A DNA stretch of 23,464 nucleotides from a virus, in IMG/VR virus record IMGVR_UViG_3300031622_000025, positions 1 to 23,464 of that record; one strand, 5' to 3'. The notes below the pieces were generated by a model. That model was not told the origin of the DNA. It searched no databases and saw only the letters and a list, made by a program, of their open reading frames with translations. Positions 1 to 9,235 of this stretch are shown one piece after another (position 1 is the first letter of the stretch; each line of letters begins with the position of its first letter). Both the position numbers and the translations under genes were made by a program.

Positions 1-2
1 AC

Positions 3-3000
3 TTTTCAGAACTATATGCAGTTTTTGGGCAAGGCGGAACTATTAACTTTACTGCGTTAGCAGATACTCCAAATGAATTAACAGCAAATACAATTCCGTT
101 AGTAAACGATGCAGGAACAGCAATAGGGTTAGCAACGCTTGCTTCAAATGCTGCACTAGGCGGTGGCGCAACAGATACTATTACATTTAGTTACAACGTA
201 GCGGGAAAACTTATAATTTCAACAGCGTTTACTTCAATGTCAGATGACTTAACACCAAGTCTCGGCGGACCGATGTCAGCAGTTGGAAATCCAATAGCAA
301 ACGTATCAGTATCAGAAGCTGCGGCTGCACTATATGCTTCAAGTCATGGTGATAATAGTGTAACAATTGACGACTTAGTTATTAACAAAGGTTATGCAGA
401 TAACAGATATATTATTAATGATACTACAGGAACTACTCCAGTACGTATTGCAGACGAGCCTGCAACAGTAACACAATATACACTAACAGTTAATAGATAC
501 TTAAACAACAACTTAGAAGTTCTTAGTCATGGATATGACACTAGTATAAATGGAACAGCCTATAAATTTAAAGCTGAGGACACTGATCCATCTGGACTTG
601 TTTCAGGAACTGTTTATTATATTAGACGTGTAGATGCAAATAACTTTACTTTACACACATCTGCAGCTAGTGCTGCGGACGCAAACTTAGATGTTGCTAA
701 TGCTACAAAACTAGCAGTGTCCGGTACTATTGCAGCAGCAGATGTACATACATTAGTTGATAACACTTACGACTCAACATTATATGGCAATTTCTTAAAA
801 GATGTTGCACTACCACGTAAGAGTATCGTTCGTCGTCAAGGCGATGATATGACTGGAGCATTATATCTAAATGATCATCCGGGCGAACTTGCAGGAGCTG
901 GTAAGCCAAATGGTAATGAAGATATGCAAGCTGCAACAAAATACTATGTTGACAACACCGCTTATTCAAGTTCAACAAACTTATTTGTAAGTACTACTGG
1001 CGACGACAGAATGATCAGTGTACCGTCTGGCAAGGAAGGTACTGCATTAACATACGCATATAAAACTATTGGTGCTGCTATGAAACGAGCAGACGAATTA
1101 ATTAAAGCATCTTCTCCAGCAACAGCAGATACTTCACCTTACAAACAAATAATTACAAAAGATAGCGGTTCTAGTTTTGCAGAGGTTACAGTTGCAGATG
1201 TTGTTTCTCCAGTATTTGAACAAACAAGACTTATTATAGAACAAAATAAAAACTTTATTATTAAAGAATTAACAGGATTTTTAAAATTTACATATCCTAC
1301 TTTTGTTTATGATATTGAGTTATGTGAAAGAGATTCAGGATTAATATTAGATTCTATTGCACTAGATATCAATAGAGGTTTAAATGCTAATACATTAACT
1401 AGAGCAGCTGCAGAAAGATATTATTCTAGTGCAAGTGCTAGAAAAGCAATTACAACTCAATTAACACAAACACTAGCATCTATTACTTTTAAGAAGAATC
1501 TAGTTACTGCATTATTACAACAAGATTTGTATAATGAAAAAACTGTAGCGAGTGTTACTATAGCATCTCCAGCTGTGGTTGGTACATCAACAACGCACGG
1601 ACTTGTAGATAAAAATCAAGTAACATTTGTAGTATCTGCAGGCATGACACAAATTAATAATGTTACTGCATTTGTTAAAGTATTAACAGACCAAACATTT
1701 GAATTATTCACTGATGAAACATTAACGACTCCGTATGATACAAGTAGTGGCTTTTCAGTATTTACTACTGGTAAGGTTGGAGTAATTTATCAAACAGAAG
1801 TAGACAGATGGACTAACGCAGGCGGTGATGGAGATACAACAGCAAGAGTAGCTGTTGGTGCAAAGTTTGATCTTATTACAAATATTGTTACTAACGGAAT
1901 TAGTTCCGGATCTGATGAAGTATTTGGTAGTAACTATAAAGTTGTTCTTAATAATGGATCATTAAATTATGTAGACCAAGGTATTTCGACTAACAACGAT
2001 TTGCTTCCAGGCAAGATTATTACTGGGTCATTATCAAAAGCAATTGCTAAAATTGTAAGCATTACATCAAATGATTCTAGTAATGGTAACAATGATACTA
2101 TCCAAGTACAACTACTAACACCAAAAGACTTTGAAATAGGTGAAAGTATACTTTACGGAAATACTAGTAGAAGCAAGCAAATTGCTGTTATGATTGAATC
2201 AGGAGTATACGAAGAAGACTATCCTATTAGAGTTCCAGCTAACGTATCATTAAAAGGTGATGACTATAGACGAGTTATTATCAAACCTAAGAACAGAGTT
2301 TCACAGTCAACTTGGGCAAATACTTATTTTTACAGAGATACAGAATTTGATGGATTAAGCACAGCAGTTACAGGAACGCCTTTCTTTAACCAATCAAATG
2401 TAAAACAAGGTTACTTTGGTTACCATTATTTGATAGATGCTGATAAGCCGTTAGCAATCGGTACAGCTATTACTAATACAGGAAATTACACAACAGCTGC
2501 AGAAATTATAAGACTTAACAAAGCATTTATTCAAGAAGAAGTTATTGCTTATATTACAGCAAACGCTCCAAGTATAACTTATACTGAGTCAGTTTGGCGA
2601 ACAAGAGTAGACTTAATTCTAAAAGCAATTTCATTAGACATGACATTAGACACAAACTATAATGCTATTGCTAGAGGATTATATTACCAACAAACAGCTC
2701 AAGCGGTTGCAGTTGCAGCAAACAAAGAAGCTACAATTAGTTCTATTAGGTACATAGGTTATCTAGTAAGAAACTTAGCAGCTGTTAAATTATCACCAGA
2801 AGGTATTGCTAGATTAGATGATGCAATTAATGAGATAATTGATATTATTACTAACGGAGCAGTTAATACTGATACAGGTGCAAACACACTAGTATTTTCT
2901 TATCCTACAAACTCAGCAGGCGCTGATGTTGATGTAGATGCAACAAAGGCTCGTAAACAGTTACAAGGAAATACCTTATTCCTACAAGCAGAACTAGTAG

Positions 3001-6000
3001 CTTGGATTACTGCTAATTATGGTAGTTTATCATATGATAGTACTAGGTTCAAACACGAAGTTGAAAGGGCACTTAATGCTGTAAGTTATGACATACAGTA
3101 CGGCGGAAATAGTGCATCAAGAGATGTTGCCAACAGTTGGTATATTGGAGCAACAGAGCAGTGGACAACTACATCAGCTCAAAGAACAGCATTTGCAGCT
3201 GCATTTAATCAATTGTCAACTATTGGTGAAGTAGTACTTGTTGATAATATTGTATCAAATTTACAATCAGGAGTTGTACAAAATGTATCTCTAGAAGGAG
3301 CATCAACATCAGAGCAAGCTGAATTTAGCGGACTGCTTCAAGTAATGGAAGATGTTATAACAGCAAACAGTGTATCAGGATTACCAAGCGAAACGCTTCC
3401 AAGTGTTACATGGTCTGCTTCACAATTTACAACAGCAAGAACAGCAATACTTTCTGCTACTGCAGCAACACAAGATAGTACAATTGTTTTTGTAGATGAT
3501 AATTTTGTTAACTTTACTTACAATGCAACAAAATGTAGAAGAGATGTTGGTTTAATTGTAGACTCAATACAAAAAGATCTTACTCGAGGAGGTGCAGAGT
3601 TTGTTACTGCTGCGGCAGGAGAATATTATTATAATTATATCAGCAGATGGGCATCAGCAGGATTCTTAGGTCAAGAGGCTATTACAAGAGATGCTATTAC
3701 AAAAGTAGGAGCAGTTGCTAATTTATTAATGGCTGGAACATATGCTTCAGGTAGTATTTTACAAAATCAGTCTGCAGCAGGATATGCTCCTCCAGTACTT
3801 ACAGGTGGAACCGGAGAATCAGGCACAGGTACCATAGCGATAAACTTAATTGGAAGAATTACTTACGCATTTAATATAGACTACAATCCACCAAAACGAA
3901 ATGATGCTATGGATATGTTCTTAATGAACGATTCTACTATCATTACTAACGTGTCAGCACAAGGACATGGCGGATTTATGTGTGTACTTGACCCTGAAGG
4001 ACAAATTTTAACTAAGTCGCCTTATATTTTTGCATGTTCTAGTTTTTCTAAAAGTGAAAACAAAAAGACATTTGCTGGCGGAATGTATATTGATGCATAC
4101 GTAGCAAACCTTCCTGTTTATGTTCCAGAAACAATTGATCCAGGAGCATCATTAGGTGGATCACAAAATGGAAAAATTAATAACTTTACTCTTTGGGTTC
4201 GAAGTCTACCAGGACAAGGACTATTTTTAAGAGCACCATTATTACCTTGTCCGTTTTATGTAGAAGGTAGAAGATATCAAATTAATGCAATATCAGATTA
4301 TGATAGCGGCAATGGTTGGTGTAAAGTTTACTTGGATGCAGATTCTAATAGTAATACAGGATACGACCAAACACAATTTGCTGACGGATTGTATAACAGA
4401 GATCTATTCTTTCAAACGTCAGGTAATAGATCATTACTAGCACAGAACTTTACACAAATTAATGATATGGGATATGGATTAATTTGTAATAACGGTGCTG
4501 TATCAGAACAAGTATCTACATTTACATATTATAATCAGGTTGCATTTTATGCATACAATGGCTCAGAAATTAGAGCATTAAATTGCTCAAACGGTTATGG
4601 TAACTTTGGTCTAGTTGCAGAAGGTGCTGATCCTAACGAAATTCCAGACCAAGTAACATTACAAGATAAAACAGAACAACCTGCAAAAGTTGTTACAACC
4701 ACAACTACTCCAAACGCAACAGGTGATACAAGCATCTATGTCACTGACTTGTTAACTGCTCCATTGAACAATTCGCATATTACTATTGCACACGGCGGTT
4801 CTACAGGAACATTTAACTATCAAGTACAAACAGTAGCAAACGTATCTGATGTAGCTCAAAACGGAAACATTGGTGAATTTGGTTCTACTATGGTAACTGG
4901 TGTAACATCAGTTACAAGTATTAGTGCAGCAGATGCTGCAAGAACAGCTGGAACATACAATAACGTACAAGGTACCGGCGGCTCTGTTAAATTAATAGCT
5001 GGACTTAAATGGTGGACAAACCCAGTGGAAGTTCGTATGCAAACTGACCATAGACTAAGAGATGGTTCTAAAATTGTAATTGCTGGTATTATCGGTACGA
5101 CAGAATTAAATGGTAATACATACTATTCTAAGAGAGTTACTTACAATGACGGATTAAATACTCCTGATAATACCATTCAACTTTATACAGATGAAGCATT
5201 AACTACTACAGTTAACGGCACTGGATTTACTGCATACACAGGTGCAGGTACAGTTACAGGTGGTGGCGCATCATTTAATATTACAATTAACGGTTCTGGT
5301 GCAGCAGCAGTTGTGCCAAACAGACCAGGACAAAACTATCTTGATACTCAAACTATTACTATATTAGATAGCCAACTAGGTAGTGGAGGCGGTGCGTCAT
5401 TAACTTTTAATGTTGTATCTTTTGCAAGTTCAACTGGGCCGGGATTAATTAATAACATCCTTTACAAACTTGATTTAGTCGTAGATTCTGCACAATCAGC
5501 AGACTTTTTTGGTACAATACGAGCAACAGTAGCTGATGGTACATTAATAAAATTCCGAAATCATAAATCACATATAATTAACGGAGTAACTGATCCAGCG
5601 ACTCTTAATGTTAGACCAAACACTGCTATCAATTTTGATGAAAGTGATACTGCAACATATCGTAGTATTGATTTCCAAACTACTGATCCATACGGACAAG
5701 CAGTAAGTGCAAATAGTATATTCACTACATTAGACTCAGGGTATGCTACTTTAGATATTACAACAAATATTTTAAATCTTGAAGGATTTGGTGATGCCCA
5801 AGGCGCTACAATAATTGCTATTAATCAATTAACTAACTCATCAGACATAACTAGAATTGCTAGAGATATTGCAGGATTGCAACCTGGAGAAGCTGGGTAT
5901 GCCGGCGGTATGATATTTACACATAATGGTAAAACTCATCAAGTAACAAATTATGAAAGTGATTCAACTGTTGCGTATATTACTATTGCCGATGTAGCAG

Positions 6001-8660
6001 GAACAAATATTAATGCAAGCTACAGTGGTACTGGATTAAACTCTGCATTTTCAACATCAGCCGGTGAACTAATTAAATTAGGAATAAACAGCGGAGCTAC
6101 TGCAGAACTAACAGTTTCAATATCTCTTGTTAGGGCTACAGGACACGATTTTACAAATGTTGGTACTGGATCATTTAATGATAGTAACTATCCAAATATT
6201 ATCTTAGGTAAAGCAGAAAATACACTAGCAGAATTTTATACTGCCGCAGCAAGTGCTACAGCAGCACAAGTTTGGGAAAGACGAAAAGGTAGAGTATTCT
6301 TTGTAAGTACTGACCAATACGGATTCTTTAGAGTTGGTAAATTCTTTAGTGTAGACCAAGCAACAGGATTAATTACGTTCTCAGGAGAGATTGGATTATC
6401 TAACGCTAACGCACTTGGATTTACTAAAGGTGTTACTATTAATGAATTTTCAGCAGATGAGACAATGGCTGATGAATCAGGAAGTGCAGTTCCAACAGAG
6501 AAGTCAGTTGTTGCATACTTAAATAGACGACTAGGTGGAACTACAACTGGATCTCAAATAGCAGCATCACCGGGTGGTAATAGACTTGGTATAGGATACG
6601 TACCGTTGAACGGTGCATGGCCAATGGAAGGTACCTTACAAATGGGTACTAATTTAGTTACTGGCGTTGCAAATCCAGGCAGTGATGGTACAGCGGCTAC
6701 AAACAAAAACTACGTAGACGGCAGAGTTACAGAATTTGATACACTTGCAGACTTAAGAAGTGTTGAAAATAATAATCAAGCTAGAGACGATTTATTAGTT
6801 GCAACAGGTAAGAAAAGAATTTATGTTTCACCACCAAGTGGTGGCACGTGGGCAATTGGAAATACAATACAACTAGTTGGCAATGCAGCAATTAACGGTA
6901 CTATTGTAGACATAGAAACTACAACAGATCAAATAATTGGTACTTTAGGAAATTCATATAGTGTTAGTATTGTTACTTACACTGTAGGAGCAGGAGTATT
7001 TGCAACTGGTAATTCATTAACTAACTTATCTGCAACAGCAACAGTATTAACTACGCCTATGGACGAATGGGCAAATGCGTTAGAGGCAACAGCTAGTGAT
7101 ATTAATATTACAGCAACAAGAACAGCTACTCAAACAGAGATTAACTTACAAATTGCTCCAAACTCAATTATAAATGCAGACGTTAATGCAAGTGCAGCGA
7201 TTGTACAAAGTAAATTAGCAATGACTTCAGCAGATACATTTGATGAAGATAACGCTACAACAGGTTGGGCAGGTTCAGCTACTAAAGTACAAGCTGACTT
7301 AGGACTTGCTAAATTTAGTGATGAAAACTTTGAAACTACAAGTGGATATGTTAGAATTAAAGCCGGTGGTATTGCAGCTGCTGAACTTGCAAATATTGGT
7401 ACAGGGAATGTTCTAGGTAGAACAACAGCAGGAACAGGAGCAGTTGAAGAAATAACATTTACAAATGTACTGCTTGCAGGCGGCGGCATTGTTGACGGTG
7501 ACTTTACAAATACTATTGTATCAAGCGACGCAGGATTTCCAGGTTCAACCTTAATTAAGTTATCAGCAGGAGTTTATGGTATTGCAGCAGTATCAACTAG
7601 TTCAACTGGTGATACTATGGTTCGACGAAAAACATCAGGAGCAATACAAGCTAACAGTTTCATAATTGGTGGTACTGATACTTACGAAATCTTATCAGAA
7701 AGTTCAGGAACACTTACCCTTAAAACACCGGCTCAAGGTACAATACTTACAGCAACAGGTGGAAGTGTAAGTCCTAGTGTAACTTATCCAGTTGTTAATA
7801 TTCCAGGTAACGTAGACATTGGTGCAACAGGTATTACTACGCAATCAGTGTTCCAAGCGGGATCGTCTTATGCAGCAAATTCGTTTGCAGCTGTAGATTG
7901 GACATATACTAATTTTATTGAAGCAAATGGTGAAAGAGATGCTAACGGAACAGGTATTGGTCTTGGTGCAGGAACAGGATTTGCCGGAGCAGCAGCTGAT
8001 GTTATCCAAGTTGTAACAGGCGGAGCAGTAAGAATAAAAGTTGATAGTACAACGACAACTATAAATAATGGACTTACGGTAGCTGGAGCAACTGTTTTAA
8101 ATGGTAATACTACAATAGGTAATGCAGGTACTGACACTGTTACTATAACTGGTAGAGTAAATGCTAACATATTACCAAATGCTGATAATACTATTAACTT
8201 AGGACAAGGTGGCGGAACACCATTAAAGTTTAATACAGTTTATGCTACTACATTCTCAGGTACAGCTACTACAGCAAGGTATGCTGACTTAGCTGAGAAA
8301 TATTTAGCAGATGAAGCATATGAGCCAGGCACAGTAGTTGTACTTGGCGGAACTGAAGAGATTACAGTAACATCTACAAAAGATGATCATAGAGTAGTTG
8401 GAGTTGTTTCAACCAATCCAGCTTACTTAATGAACTCAGAACTAGAAGGACAACATCCAACTGATGTTGCGATGACAGGACGAGTACCATGTAAGGTAAT
8501 TGGAATAGTTGTAAAAGGCGACATGTTAGTTGCTAGTGCAGTTCCAGGATATGCTATTGTAAATAATGATCCTAAACCAGGAAGTATAATAGGTAAGTCG
8601 TTAGAAAATAAACCCGACAGCGGCAAGAGTACTATTGAAATTATCGTAGGGAAAATATAA
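3..8660 (+). CDS. Giant tail-fibre-like structural protein (5' partial)
   Basis: The frame is open from the first complete codon at 3, so the true start is upstream; the first ATG (237) lies inside a fibre motif (DDLTPSLGGPM) and is not a credible start. At least 2885 residues are visible. In order: fibre motifs (DDLTP.LGG near 246; DDMTGALYL near 845; TKYYVDN near 936); four copies of a helical repeat between about 1219 and 3640; a beta-helix/pectin-lyase-like stretch (ESGVYEEDYPIRVPANVSLKG near 2190, then GHGGFMCVLDP near 3964); segments RRKGRVFFVSTDQYGFFRVG (about 6280) and GVTINEFS (about 6432), which I recall from T4-like cyanophage structural proteins; another PMEGTLQMG...NYVD fibre unit near 6620; and a C-terminal domain from about 8277 (YADLAEKY ... 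GVVSTNPAYLMN ... GRVPCKV) resembling fibre C-terminal domains, possibly autoproteolytic peptidase-G2-like. The likely role is host recognition or a long virion fibre. The stop overlaps the next start (TAATG). Structural assignment is strong; exact virion position is unknown. Confidence 0.85.
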   Translation, partial: FSELYAVFGQGGTINFTALADTPNELTANTIPLVNDAGTAIGLATLASNAALGGGATDTITFSYNVAGKLIISTAFTSMSDDLTPSLGGPMSAVGNPIANVSVSEAAAALYASSHGDNSVTIDDLVINKGYADNRYIINDTTGTTPVRIADEPATVTQYTLTVNRYLNNNLEVLSHGYDTSINGTAYKFKAEDTDPSGLVSGTVYYIRRVDANNFTLHTSAASAADANLDVANATKLAVSGTIAAADVHTLVDNTYDSTLYGNFLKDVALPRKSIVRRQGDDMTGALYLNDHPGELAGAGKPNGNEDMQAATKYYVDNTAYSSSTNLFVSTTGDDRMISVPSGKEGTALTYAYKTIGAAMKRADELIKASSPATADTSPYKQIITKDSGSSFAEVTVADVVSPVFEQTRLIIEQNKNFIIKELTGFLKFTYPTFVYDIELCERDSGLILDSIALDINRGLNANTLTRAAAERYYSSASARKAITTQLTQTLASITFKKNLVTALLQQDLYNEKTVASVTIASPAVVGTSTTHGLVDKNQVTFVVSAGMTQINNVTAFVKVLTDQTFELFTDETLTTPYDTSSGFSVFTTGKVGVIYQTEVDRWTNAGGDGDTTARVAVGAKFDLITNIVTNGISSGSDEVFGSNYKVVLNNGSLNYVDQGISTNNDLLPGKIITGSLSKAIAKIVSITSNDSSNGNNDTIQVQLLTPKDFEIGESILYGNTSRSKQIAVMIESGVYEEDYPIRVPANVSLKGDDYRRVIIKPKNRVSQSTWANTYFYRDTEFDGLSTAVTGTPFFNQSNVKQGYFGYHYLIDADKPLAIGTAITNTGNYTTAAEIIRLNKAFIQEEVIAYITANAPSITYTESVWRTRVDLILKAISLDMTLDTNYNAIARGLYYQQTAQAVAVAANKEATISSIRYIGYLVRNLAAVKLSPEGIARLDDAINEIIDIITNGAVNTDTGANTLVFSYPTNSAGADVDVDATKARKQLQGNTLFLQAELVAWITANYGSLSYDSTRFKHEVERALNAVSYDIQYGGNSASRDVANSWYIGATEQWTTTSAQRTAFAAAFNQLSTIGEVVLVDNIVSNLQSGVVQNVSLEGASTSEQAEFSGLLQVMEDVITANSVSGLPSETLPSVTWSASQFTTARTAILSATAATQDSTIVFVDDNFVNFTYNATKCRRDVGLIVDSIQKDLTRGGAEFVTAAAGEYYYNYISRWASAGFLGQEAITRDAITKVGAVANLLMAGTYASGSILQNQSAAGYAPPVLTGGTGESGTGTIAINLIGRITYAFNIDYNPPKRNDAMDMFLMNDSTIITNVSAQGHGGFMCVLDPEGQILTKSPYIFACSSFSKSENKKTFAGGMYIDAYVANLPVYVPETIDPGASLGGSQNGKINNFTLWVRSLPGQGLFLRAPLLPCPFYVEGRRYQINAISDYDSGNGWCKVYLDADSNSNTGYDQTQFADGLYNRDLFFQTSGNRSLLAQNFTQINDMGYGLICNNGAVSEQVSTFTYYNQVAFYAYNGSEIRALNCSNGYGNFGLVAEGADPNEIPDQVTLQDKTEQPAKVVTTTTTPNATGDTSIYVTDLLTAPLNNSHITIAHGGSTGTFNYQVQTVANVSDVAQNGNIGEFGSTMVTGVTSVTSISAADAARTAGTYNNVQGTGGSVKLIAGLKWWTNPVEVRMQTDHRLRDGSKIVIAGIIGTTELNGNTYYSKRVTYNDGLNTPDNTIQLYTDEALTTTVNGTGFTAYTGAGTVTGGGASFNITINGSGAAAVVPNRPGQNYLDTQTITILDSQLGSGGGASLTFNVVSFASSTGPGLINNILYKLDLVVDSAQSADFFGTIRATVADGTLIKFRNHKSHIINGVTDPATLNVRPNTAINFDESDTATYRSIDFQTTDPYGQAVSANSIFTTLDSGYATLDITTNILNLEGFGDAQGATIIAINQLTNSSDITRIARDIAGLQPGEAGYAGGMIFTHNGKTHQVTNYESDSTVAYITIADVAGTNINASYSGTGLNSAFSTSAGELIKLGINSGATAELTVSISLVRATGHDFTNVGTGSFNDSNYPNIILGKAENTLAEFYTAAASATAAQVWERRKGRVFFVSTDQYGFFRVGKFFSVDQATGLITFSGEIGLSNANALGFTKGVTINEFSADETMADESGSAVPTEKSVVAYLNRRLGGTTTGSQIAASPGGNRLGIGYVPLNGAWPMEGTLQMGTNLVTGVANPGSDGTAATNKNYVDGRVTEFDTLADLRSVENNNQARDDLLVATGKKRIYVSPPSGGTWAIGNTIQLVGNAAINGTIVDIETTTDQIIGTLGNSYSVSIVTYTVGAGVFATGNSLTNLSATATVLTTPMDEWANALEATASDINITATRTATQTEINLQIAPNSIINADVNASAAIVQSKLAMTSADTFDEDNATTGWAGSATKVQADLGLAKFSDENFETTSGYVRIKAGGIAAAELANIGTGNVLGRTTAGTGAVEEITFTNVLLAGGGIVDGDFTNTIVSSDAGFPGSTLIKLSAGVYGIAAVSTSSTGDTMVRRKTSGAIQANSFIIGGTDTYEILSESSGTLTLKTPAQGTILTATGGSVSPSVTYPVVNIPGNVDIGATGITTQSVFQAGSSYAANSFAAVDWTYTNFIEANGERDANGTGIGLGAGTGFAGAAADVIQVVTGGAVRIKVDSTTTTINNGLTVAGATVLNGNTTIGNAGTDTVTITGRVNANILPNADNTINLGQGGGTPLKFNTVYATTFSGTATTARYADLAEKYLADEAYEPGTVVVLGGTEEITVTSTKDDHRVVGVVSTNPAYLMNSELEGQHPTDVAMTGRVPCKVIGIVVKGDMLVASAVPGYAIVNNDPKPGSIIGKSLENKPDSGKSTIEIIVGKI
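1219..3640 (+). repeat. Four diverged copies of a helical protein repeat
   Basis: Inside the giant fibre gene, a unit of roughly 60-70 residues recurs at about 1219-1425, 2506-2700, 2953-3145 and 3475-3640. Each copy has a hydrophobic helix, then a (T/S)Y or VY segment, then a [CVE]-R-D-V-type helix followed by a D-rich turn and aromatic residues. Key segments are CERDSGLILDSI, WRTRVDLILKAISLD, FKHEVERALNAVSYD and CRRDVGLIVDSIQKD, each followed by YY or WY some 15-20 residues later. The copies are diverged at DNA level, so this is a protein repeat rather than a recent duplication. Confidence 0.75.
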
Positions 8661-9199
8661 TGGCAAAGCAAATAATTAATACTGGAAAGTCTCAAAACAA
8701 AGGAGACGGTGATCCATTACGTACTGCGTTTACAAAAGTAAATGAAAACTTTAATGAACTGTACGGTGGTTCAATGACTGACACTGAAAACTTTGCAGCA
8801 AATATAATTCCAGGTGTTGACGATACTAATAGTTTAGGATCAGCAACAAAACGGTGGTCTGAACTATATGTTAAAGATTATATTTTTATTAATGGCGTGA
8901 GACTAAGTGGATCATCCGATGGAAACTTAGTAGTAGGTGCAGATGTTCTTCAAGTAAATAACATAGTAGGAAGTGTGTTTGCAGACGATTCAAAATTAAT
9001 GATGGACGGACTAACAGGTACGCTGTACGGTCCATTAATTGGAGACGTAACAGGTAGTGTGTTTGCAGACAACAGTACACTATTAGTAGACGGTGTTGCC
9101 GGTACTATACCTGGCTACGTAAGTATTGCATCATTAAAAACAGAAGTTGCAGCAAGTGCAGACTTTGCAGCATTTAAGATTAGGATTGCAGCACTATAA
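8660..9199 (+). CDS. gp10-motif structural protein, tail/baseplate associated
   Basis: This 179-residue protein begins with a motif like the first ~30 residues of T4 baseplate wedge gp10: I-N-T-G near residue 6, then GDGDPLRTAF and a K-x-N-x-NF-x-ELY ending near residue 35. In fibre and baseplate proteins of T4-like marine phages such modules probably attach the protein to the tail. A WSELYVKD segment follows, then two GSVFAD repeats (D-D-S-K-L and D-N-S-T-L variants) and a C-terminal IPGYVSIASLKTEVAASADF segment. It is translationally coupled to the giant fibre gene through a TAATG overlap. It is far shorter than T4 gp10 (about 600 residues), so it is not a full gp10 orthologue. Structural role is likely; partner unknown. 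Confidence 0.7.
   Translation: MAKQIINTGKSQNKGDGDPLRTAFTKVNENFNELYGGSMTDTENFAANIIPGVDDTNSLGSATKRWSELYVKDYIFINGVRLSGSSDGNLVVGADVLQVNNIVGSVFADDSKLMMDGLTGTLYGPLIGDVTGSVFADNSTLLVDGVAGTIPGYVSIASLKTEVAASADFAAFKIRIAAL
8971..9070 (+). repeat. Direct repeat encoding GSVFAD units
   Basis: The 15-base stretch AGTGTGTTTGCAGAC occurs at 8972-8986 and 9056-9070, 84 bases (28 codons) apart and in frame. The surrounding codons also align (S-V-F-A-D followed by D/N-S-x-L, then M/V-D-G), so a 28-residue unit is duplicated in tandem. Confidence 0.8.
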
Positions 9200-9206
9200 T
9201 GAGATA

Positions 9207-9215
9207 CGATAAATA
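9207..9215 (+). promoter_or_regulatory. T4-type late promoter (CGATAAATA)
   Basis: GATAAATA at 9208-9215 matches seven of eight bases of the T4 late consensus TATAAATA. It sits in the short gap between two structural genes, 20 bases before the ATG at 9236. The same core occurs before three other structural genes here. T4 late promoters have no -35 box and are read by host RNA polymerase with gp55/gp33 and the sliding clamp; use of that system here is inference. Confidence 0.6.
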
Positions 9216-9235
9216 TATGAAACAGGATGTAACTA

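Noticed and set aside
237-239. ATG at 237 as start of the giant fibre gene
   Set aside because: The same frame is open back to position 3 with fibre-like composition (TDTITFSYNVAGKLIIST before it), and there is no Shine-Dalgarno sequence before 237; the real start is outside the window.
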